This document shows, piece after piece, positions 55,310 to 64,000 of a stretch of 64,000 nt of DNA (positions are counted from its first letter, which is position 1; the number at the start of each line of letters is the position of its first letter). A model generated the notes under the pieces. The model did no database searches. It was not told the origin of the DNA and saw nothing but the letters and a program-made list of their open reading frames with translations. The stretch is from Drosophila persimilis (taxonomy: Eukaryota > Arthropoda > Insecta > Diptera > Drosophilidae): the NCBI RefSeq assembly GCF_003286085.1, contig NW_020825298.1, positions 6,014,001-6,078,000 of the forward strand, written 5' to 3'. The position numbers and the translations under genes are program-made.

Positions 55310-55865
55310 AGTCGGAATATAAATATAATATAATAATAATATAATACATACTAATAGTATAAATACAATAAATATATAATATAAAATAATAAATAAATCT
55401 GAATATAAATATAATATGATAATAAAAAATAAATATAAATATGTAATATAAAAAAATAAATAAATAAATATCAAAAATAAAAATATATATTTACATATAT
55501 GAAGATACCGCTAGGGGGCTATGGATTTTAGGGAATGGAAGTCCTTGAATGGAAGCCCAAGAATTATGAATTATTATTATGAATTATTATTATTATGAAT
55601 TATTATTATTCTGAATTATTATTATTCTGAATTATTATTATTATGAATTATTGTTAATATTATTATGAATTATTATTAGAATTTTTTTATTATGAATAAT
55701 AATTACTGTTATTATTATTTTTATTTTTTTATTATGATGAACTATTATTATCATTTTTTTTTATTATGAATAATAATTATTGTTATTATTATATTTATGT
55801 TTTTTTTATATGAATATTATAATTTTTACTTTATTTTTCTTATTATTATTATTAATTAAATGAAT
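55310..55865. repeat. AT-only low-complexity block with TTATTATTATGAA units
   Basis: From about 55310 to 55490 it is AATATAAATATAATA-like. From about 55565 to 55865 it is a degenerate tandem of GAATTATTATTATTAT and T-rich variants. This block and those at 38.1 and 50.3 kb are the most AT-rich stretches of the window. Confidence 0.85.
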
Positions 55866-58800
55866 TCAATTGACTTACTCAGAAACGATGTAGCCTATTG
55901 TTGGCTAGATTTTGTTGTACTCCAGATCGACCGTGAATATCTTTAAGGTCTAATCTCTTTAATCAAGAAACATCCAGGCAGATACTTTTGTATCTGTCTC
56001 CTGTTTGTCTTGTCTCACAACAAATGGCCATAGTTTAGATTGAATCTGAAATGAAATGCAATGAATTTCTTTAAATAAATATATATGACATTTTGCTAGA
56101 GGAAAACAAAAGATGTTTCATGTTCAATAATATAACTTTTGTTTTCCTTTTCCACAGCACATATTTTTGTGTAGATATTTGTGTTGTCAAGTAATTGAGT
56201 TTGCCGTTCGATTGACTGCCATTCGAGGGACTGGTGTGCCCTTGTCTTTCAGGCAAGATGCATAAATTGCTGGGGCACCCACTTGAGAGGACTCTCTCCG
56301 CCCCTCTCCCACCAGTTGTTTGGACTCAACACATTTGTAACAATATTTGGGAACTAATTTTAGACACAGACCCAGTCGAATTGACAGCTCGAATATTTTA
56401 GGACAGATTTTTGACGTGCGCCCCGTGATTTGTCATTGACATCATTATGGACGCGGATCTCCCTTCTCGAGGCGCTGCAGACAAACGGGCTGCAACACTT
56501 CAGAGGAGAGAGGAATCAGAGTCGGAGTCGGGTACTTCATCTGTGCCGCTTGGATAAACAGAATAGATGGAACGATGGAGCGTTTGGAGGGTGGCCGGAG
56601 CCGGAGCCGGTGCCAGTTGGTTCGTCATGCGCCATGCGTCGCCACATTTTCTAATTGATTTTAAAATGTTTCAGTTTGTATAAATAATTGCGTTTTTGAC
56701 ATTCATTCAGTCCCTCCAGCCATTCCATATTTAGGGGGGGGCGGCCCTTCCCCTCCTGGGGACTTAACTTAATTACGCACCAAACGCAGTCCCCGAGGCC
56801 TCGAGAAGCTTACCCAAAAACTCCATATTACAATAATTTAATTTATGCTTGCTATTTATTATTTTCTAAATTGTTTTGGAACGTGCCGCCGCAGCCCTCG
56901 GGCTCCAATAAATTTCTTCAACTAATGATGGATCCTATTTTTGGCCCAAGAACAAGCTTCCGCCCCAGTGGTGGCTCCGCGTGGCTCCCCAAAAATATTA
57001 CCCGACTAATCCTTTCTCCCTGTAGGAGCTGCGGATCGTTCCTGGGTTCATTTCGGGCCTTCTTCTGCTCTTCGATATATGGAAATAACCAATTAACAAA
57101 TTAACTCGGAGACCGCGGATTTACTTTAATGGAAAGTATTTTCTTTTTTGGTTATTTAAAGCCATTTTTCGGTGAAGCGATAGGCCTGACCCTGGCCGCA
57201 TTTGTTTGGAATTTATGGGAATATCATGTGGATGACTTATTCAAAAGCAGGAGACTGATTACGGAATACAAAATATGGTTTTTGAGATATTTTTAGACCC
57301 TCTAATATTTCAGTTTTCAGTTTGAAATTAATTGGCAAACCCAAAAGATTTTTAAGTATTTTTTTAATAAATTTAATGTTTTCCCCAACGAATCAATGAA
57401 TTTGTATGATATTATCAGAGTGTGGCTTGTTTTAAGGTGGATGGGCAGTGGGTGGTGGTTGGAGCTTGGAGAAAGGGGCTCAGTGCCTGCCATGGGGCAC
57501 ATCCAGTGGGGTTTCTCTTCTTAAACGGCGGGTTTAAGTGCCCGTCTGGACGATCCAGGTATTCGATAATGTAAACCCTTGAACTCTTTTTCCTATGAAT
57601 ATTTCTCGATATGGCCCTCTCCCTTAGCCCTCTCTTAGATCTAACTGCAGAACAAACCTATCCCAATCCCAATGCCAGCCACCAACCTGATGCTCATATT
57701 TAAACATATTTGCTCTCACCTTCATCGAGCAAACGAGGACCGTGAAAAACCCCAGAGGGGGAGACACAGCGTCTGCTTGGTATCCCATTGCAACGCATCG
57801 ATTTCATTCCGGGGGATGATTTCGATTTCCATCCCATTTGGGGATGGGATGGCGTCTTAGGACGAGGAGGAGCTGGCTGGAGTCGAACAGTTTGTTGACC
57901 CAGCCAGAAGCCGAGGGCGGGGCGGAGTCGGGGAGAAGGTTCGATTGCCACCAGCGACACTTTACACCAGGCTTCCTTGTTTACATGCCGCCTCGATTTG
58001 TTGCAGGCTGCAGTGGGGAGAGACCCGCGGCGAGGCAGGGAGCAAGAGAAAGTGAAATCACTTGAAATGGTTTCGAAATGGGAATGAAGGGCCAACAGAT
58101 GCGCAGGGCGAGGCCTTACCGAAGAGGGGGGGGAGGCAGGGAGAGAGGGAGCTCTGAAAATGGAAAGATGTTTTCATAAATGCCTTCAAGTTGAAGTAAT
58201 TTTTTCGCATTTACTTTGATTTGTGGCCAGCGTCTGGCAATGGAAAAAAAGAGAGAGAGAGACGTGCCAGGAGAAAGTGCCAGGATGAGTCCCAGAATAT
58301 GACCCTAGGATACGAAATATATACAGACAGAGAGATTGACTCCGCCACTGATCAAATGGGTTCAAAAGAGACTCCTTCTGGCCATCGTATGCCTCTCTTC
58401 GAACCCAAAATTGCCCTTTGAAAAGTACAACTTCTTATTACTTCCGTCTGGGACCTCCTGCCTTTCATAATAATTGCACATTAATGTGCAAATCTGCGTG
58501 AGCAAATCCTGAGCCAATATTTACATTGGGCCAAAATCATTTCATAACATCTATGAATGGGGACGGGGAGGGGGAAAGTGTAAACATAACGCCTTCCTGC
58601 CACGTGCCACGTCCAGCATTGGGCCACATATTAAATAATGGAATCGCTCACAAAAATTATAGCCACACCGAGCAACCCCCTTCTGTTCGACCCTGGAGGG
58701 GTGCCGTTGCTACCCCACGAATTATGAAATTATTTTCCATAATGAGCGTTTCACCCCTCGCTTACCCCCGACCCCTCGCCGCGACCTCGCGTGCTGCGTG

Positions 58801-61800
58801 TTCGACAAGAAGTCAGCGTTTTGTTAGATCTCGATCAAATCATATTCATACTCGCAGTCCGGAAAATGTTGGCCGCGTGCCGCTATTTAGCGTCGATTAT
58901 CCTGCCAGCATATGCCCCATGTCTCGGGGTCCGGGGTCCGGGGTCGGGGGTCGGGGTCCGTGTCTGGTGTCTGTCTGCGCCTTTTTTGTATCCTGTTATG
59001 CCCTGTCATCGCCGCGTGCCCGTCTGCCCCCCCGAAGATGATTTCTCGCTTCCGCCATGAGACAAAAAAAAAAATACTGTCTGATAAGCGGAAACATTTC
59101 GATCTTTTCGTATACCAGATTGAGTGGAAGTTTGCTTCCGGAAATGTTGGACCTATTTACTGGTAACTCTAGGCTTTCGAATTGGTTGGGTATTAGCTCA
59201 CCGAATCACGGTCTGGAATACGAAGGGAATAGACTGAGGAATGCCAACTGAAACGGGTTGAAATACAAGGGGAGGATAATGAGTCAGGTCAGGTCGGTTT
59301 AAGGAGATTGTTTTCTCACAAAAGTTGCCTACTTTCAGTAAATTTTATTTATATTTCGTTTATATTTTGGCTTGAACCAAAGCCTATAGTAATTATATAA
59401 GCAGGAGGGCCAAAAGTAGAAGGCAGTCTTGTTTAAGTACCAAAGAAGCTTCTACCAAGGTGTCATAATACTCTAAAAATATCTAAAAGTAGGGGGTATG
59501 TGAGTCCAAAAGCTAAAAATAGTCCACAAAACCTTTATATATAGAATGTGCGAATACATTTACACGGAGCCTCAAGCTTTGACAGGATACAAAAAGGCAT
59601 AAAATCCTTAGCCGTAGATCCTGGGATCGCTTCGAGAAAATTCGTTTGGAAGACGTTCGTTCTAGAAATGTATTTTGTTTACAGGCCCAGCGAATACCTT
59701 GAATAAATTGTGGGAATAATTATGAATAATATTTATGGAATCCAGGCCAAGGAATCTTCAAAAGAAACCTCAATGGCAGATATCCTCTCCAGCCGATGAA
59801 GACGTTTAAAAATGCTTCAAAAGGCATACAAAACTTCAACTTTGGTTTACTATATCTTAAGGTATAACCACTCTATCGTCATGCATCAAAAATCCAATGA
59901 AAGGTCATATAATTCTCTCTAAAATCCACGAGTTTTATGCATATCCGCGCTGCAAATGCTGAGGAAAAATTAGAAAAATACGCAAAGCCACAAATTCAAG
60001 GATTTTAAATTAAAAAAAAAAATATAGTTGAGGATTTTTATAAATTCTAAGTATGAGGACGTGATCTAGTGGTCTAGCAAAGTAAAAAAAATGCACCGCG
60101 ATGATAATTATTATGAAATTAGAATTAGAATATTCCGCTCTTGGTCTGTACCAAAATATATACATATATTTTAAATTTTCATACCTTATGGCAATGGTTC
60201 ATAATTTGTTACGCTCCTTTGGCAGTCGACTGCGGCACCGCCCCTCAAACAGCTTCCCTAAACAGAGAAAGGACCTCCAGGGAATTGGTCCATTGTCCAG
60301 TCGGCCTTGAGGCAGTGTCTCTGCGCCTACTCCTTTGCTTAACCCGAACCCGAGAACGAAGGATGAAAAATTTCACGCTCAAATATTGAAAAATGATGGG
60401 TGTCAATATTTGCATATCATTCCCAGCCCAGCCCAGCCCAGAGACGGACCCACGGTCAGAGCCTGACGTGATATGCGATCGGAGCGTGACGGTGGGTTTC
60501 CGGGAAGTGACGGCGAGGCCCCGATAAGCCGGCGGAAAACGCAACGCCCTCCGGCACATCCTTTGGCAACAAAAGGGTAATGGCTGCAAATCCGTCGCGC
60601 CATATGCAAATCGCCCGAGAGCCCTTGATCTGGCCCGGGGATCCTTCCTGGGCTTAGGCCGTGCTTAATTAGTACGCAAAATATTTGCCTTAATTGTCGC
60701 AAAAACAAGAGGCGAGGCGAGGCCTGCCTGCCTGCCTGCCAGCCTGCCAGGAATTATAATCCCTTCGATCGGATTTTCCGGTCAGCAGGCCTGCCTTGGG
60801 CCTACCTGGCGCGTCTCTTCTGAAGTTTGCACTAGTTTTCGCGCATGATCCCGAGGGATTCCGGTGATTGATCCTGTTTGCTGGATGTGCTGCGGTGACC
60901 CGACTCAAAGGGCAGATCCCCCTCGGGCCATTGTGCCCAGCGCCGTTGTCCAGCTGGGAAGAAAGCAGTAGGATTAGAAGGAGTAGGGACAATTGTCTGG
61001 GCGTTGCTATTGAGACAGTTTACAGGACACTTAGCTCGGCTTAGCCGCTCTCCGCTCTCCCTCTCCCCCTCGCTGCGACCCGATAGAAATACGAAATTGA
61101 TTTGTCAGCAAACCGCACGAAATGCCAAAGCATTTCATTGACCACCTACCCAAGTGGAGGACCTACCCAGGACGAGGACTCTCAACCAGACCAGACCAGA
61201 CCCGACTGCATACCGGAGGAGCAGGCAAGACCGAGAACTACCGCAGTGCCGCCTTGACAACTTCCACCGAAATATATAAATCAATCAATTAAACTTTTAT
61301 AATGCCCAGCATGGAAAATATTTTCGTTGAAAAAAAGCCCCCAAAAGCCAAGTTCCAGTGGCGTCAGCGAGACCAGTCCTTGTACCCCGTTCCAGTCCCC
61401 AAACCAGCCTCCAACCTGCCCCATTCCAGCCCCCTTACCATCCCCCATTGGTAATTAAAATTTCAGCTAATATATCGAGGATGAGGCATGGTTTTTTGTG
61501 GCTGCAGCGTGCGACAAGCATATGACAGTTTGACAAACGGCAGACAGCCGCTGACGAGTCATCCTCCATCAGAGGATCTCTGATTGTGGCAGAACCCATC
61601 TTCATTCCAGCCTCGAAACATTAAAAGATGCTTTCTGGAATCCCGAGCATGTCCATTCGATGGGGACAAAAATCATATTAAGACGGGCACATTATAAAAC
61701 AACATCCCCAGCCTCCTGGCTCTGCCTCGCATAACTTATTAAAAAACAGCCACCAGAAATGCCCGAAAATTGCCTCTGGCGGGGCGCCACTTGGACAACG

Positions 61801-64000
61801 GGTTTCAAGGAATCTCTGAGAACCGCTGATGGGGCAGGGTCCGTGGATATATAGGGTCTTTGGTTCCGTGGTGGGCGCCATTCATCGTCCGCGAGTTCCC
61901 CGAATTGTTTGCCATTGAACTTTTGGCAAATTCTTCATTAAGTAGATCAAATTCAGTTGATTCTCATTACAGGAATTATGACAACGAGGAAGAGGGAATT
62001 CAGAGCGTTTCCTGTTTAAGAAGTTAAGAGTTCTTTTGGGGCAATTTCTCTACACTTTTTGATGCCCAAAACATTCCAATAGAAGTCCCTCTGATACCGT
62101 TTCTCTATACACCTTTTGCCGGCCTTCCTTTTGGCTATTTCCCCCCCATATCTGGGGACCTGTCAGCCGACTAACGTTAATCTGGCATCTCGATTCCCGC
62201 TAACTCAATTAATAAAGTTTTCACAAGTCTGGATATACTTTTCTCTATAAACCGGGACTCTGTGGGATATCGTTTGCCAGTTTCCCAGTCGTTAAAGTGC
62301 CCCGCCGCCCCCCTCTCCGACTCCTTGGAGCCGGTGCCAGGCCAGTGTTTCCACACAAATGCCATAAATCGAACAGATGACGATGCTGATCAGCCGCCGG
62401 TGATGAGGCCCGGGCCTGTGGCACGTTCTCCTGCCAACTCGTCGAAGGGTAATAAAAATTTTCAAAAATATCATAATTTTTGTGTAATTTCCAACGAAGA
62501 ATCGGGCCATTAAAGGGTTAGAATGAAACCGTAAAATGCAACAATAAATTATGGAAAAACTAACATCAATTAAAAGTCGTAAAGCCCCCAGAAGCAGCCG
62601 CCTCCGGGAGGAGGAGGAGGAGGTCCAGGAGGAGGAGGAGGTGCTAGGGAAATGCAGTAGCTTTTGGGAGGCAGGAAGGCAGGAAGGCAGGAAGGGGGCT
62701 GGGATAATGAACCGCAATCGGGTGATAGATAATAAAAGAGAGCTCGAAATAGACGGATCAGTGATCATCGAAACACTCGTTAATATCGAACACACACAGA
62801 GAGAGGCCCAAGGAGGGATAGCGGGAGAGAGCGGGAGGGAGAGCGGGAGGGAGGTGGCACTGCTTCAATAGAAAACCCATAAAATTTGGGAAAAATTGAA
62901 ACAATTTTTAGAGAAAAGAAAAACAAATGCAACTGCCATAAAATCATGAAGAAATGAAAACGCAACACGTTTATGTATACACCAGGGATACGCCAGGGAT
63001 ACGCCAGGGATACGCTATATGTATCTCTTTCGTTCAGGTCGCGACCCCTGACCCGCGTCATAGGGTTGTGTGGCTGTGCTCTCGTGGATTTTATGGCTTT
63101 ACAAATGTTTCCGCAAAGCAGCGGAGGAGATCATAAAAATTTGATTTTTCCTCTGGGAGCAGCTCATCCTTGGCCTTGGATTAGACGGGCGTTGGGCTGT
63201 GCCTGTGCCTGGGCCCATGTTTACCCATAATAAAAGATAAATCGTCTGGTCTATATGTAGAGCAGACACCACAATGAGTGCGCGATCAGCGATCCACAAT
63301 GGGCGACGGGGCGAGGTCGTAAACCCAGTAAAAACATTGTTACGACCCGCTCCTTAATCCTTTCGTCGAATGAAGCATAGATTCGGGTTTCGGTATGGAT
63401 TTGGTGTACCTGTACCTGTCCCCTTCCCGGCCCTCCGCCTCTGACACGCGCTCGTAAAACTCTCGATCAGTGGATGGATCTGATATCATTTGTTTATTTC
63501 CCGGAGACGGAGCCCCCTGATCGCTTCTCCCACTTTTTGGCATTCTTATCTGACCAAAAAGAGCTCACAAAATTTGTCTCTAATTGCGACTAATTTTCTA
63601 GATCCAATTTTTATGGCTCTCCGATGGGCTACTGTGGGACTTCTTCCTGGAAGAGTGTCCAACATCAGGTGTCCCTCATTTTGTACCAAAGGGAGGCATT
63701 AGGCACTTCCAAGGAGCGAGGCGGCCTGCTTTCAGTCTTTAATCCCTAAACACTTTGAGATGTGATCCCATTACCTTTCGCTCAATTAGAGCTGTTTAGT
63801 AATGGTTTTCAACCTCTTTAAACTCTGATTACCTCGAGTAGAGAATGTAAATATATTCCTGGGAATTCTCGTAAAAGAAAATTAGAAATTTAACTGGCGG
63901 AAAAGATTTTCCTGATTTCTTTTGATTTATCAGGTGAATTTTTGTACTACAAAAAGCAACAAAAGTGGTTCCAAAAAGCTCTCCACTCACATAATTCTAC
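55866..64000. other. Intergenic or intronic DNA to the right edge, no supported gene
   Basis: No gene can be supported. Noted: GGCCGGAGCCGGAGCCGG near 56590-56608, a G run at about 58126-58135, GGGGTCCGGGGTCC units at about 58924-58960, CCTGCCTGCC units at 60722-60750, GGAGGAGG arrays near 62605-62640, GGCAGGAAGGCAGGAA at about 62670-62694, GGGAGGGAGAGC units at 62820-62850 and CAGGGATACGC units at about 62981-63016. Frames over the GGAGGA array (62551-62871) give poly-Glu only. Confidence 0.45.

Noticed and set aside
57930-57950. GGTTCGATTGCC resembling a tRNA B box
   Set aside because: No A box at a suitable distance and no cloverleaf can be drawn.
1-64000. CRISPR arrays, bacterial operons, rRNA
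   Set aside because: The short tandem repeats are microsatellites or minisatellites without spacer structure, and the spliced Cog8 gene shows this is eukaryotic nuclear DNA.

Overview
The window is insect nuclear DNA, almost certainly from a Drosophila. Cog8 has short 55-70 bp introns and fly-like codon use. The intergenic DNA is full of CAG/CTG, GA/CT and CA microsatellites and CAA runs. The abundant G/C homopolymers and diverged AT-rich tandem repeats are reminiscent of obscura-group genomes, but that is an inference from texture and was not tested.

Only two protein-coding genes can be supported well. Cog8 (2800-4781, plus strand, four exons, 599 aa) encodes a subunit of the conserved oligomeric Golgi tethering complex. 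A small single-exon gene (15087-15326, plus) encodes a secreted one-domain Kunitz-type serine protease inhibitor. Its last codons lie inside an 11-bp minisatellite that runs on past the stop. A third, weaker item is a probable decayed host gene on the minus strand at 53536-53965.

The most distinctive feature is a family of long foldback-like repeats. There are three near-identical copies: A, core 5254-7351, plus; C, core 9331-11297, inverted; and E, core 17234-19719, plus. A fourth, older and partial copy F lies at 27714-28452. Each full core has terminal inverted repeats of about 190 bp and a 23-bp tandem repeat whose unit number differs between copies. Each also carries a set of 55-63 bp cassettes that look like spliceosomal introns (GTAAGCATAAAT at the start, TTTTTCTAG at the end) and resemble one another. 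I do not recognise the family and see no transposase. Sequences just outside the inverted repeats are shared between copies too, so the duplicated or mobile unit is larger than the core. Copy A starts about 100 bp after the Cog8 stop. C and E face each other across about 5 kb that holds the Kunitz gene.

From about 20 kb to the right edge I find no convincing gene apart from the minus-strand relic. This part is regulatory-looking or intronic DNA with local tandem duplications: a 29-bp array carrying CACGTG E-boxes at 22.5-22.8 kb, a diverged 120-bp pair at 30.0-30.3 kb, a 175-186 bp duplication at 41.3-41.7 kb, and a triple repeat at 50.3-50.5 kb. It may lie within or beside a large developmental gene whose exons are outside the window, but nothing here proves that.
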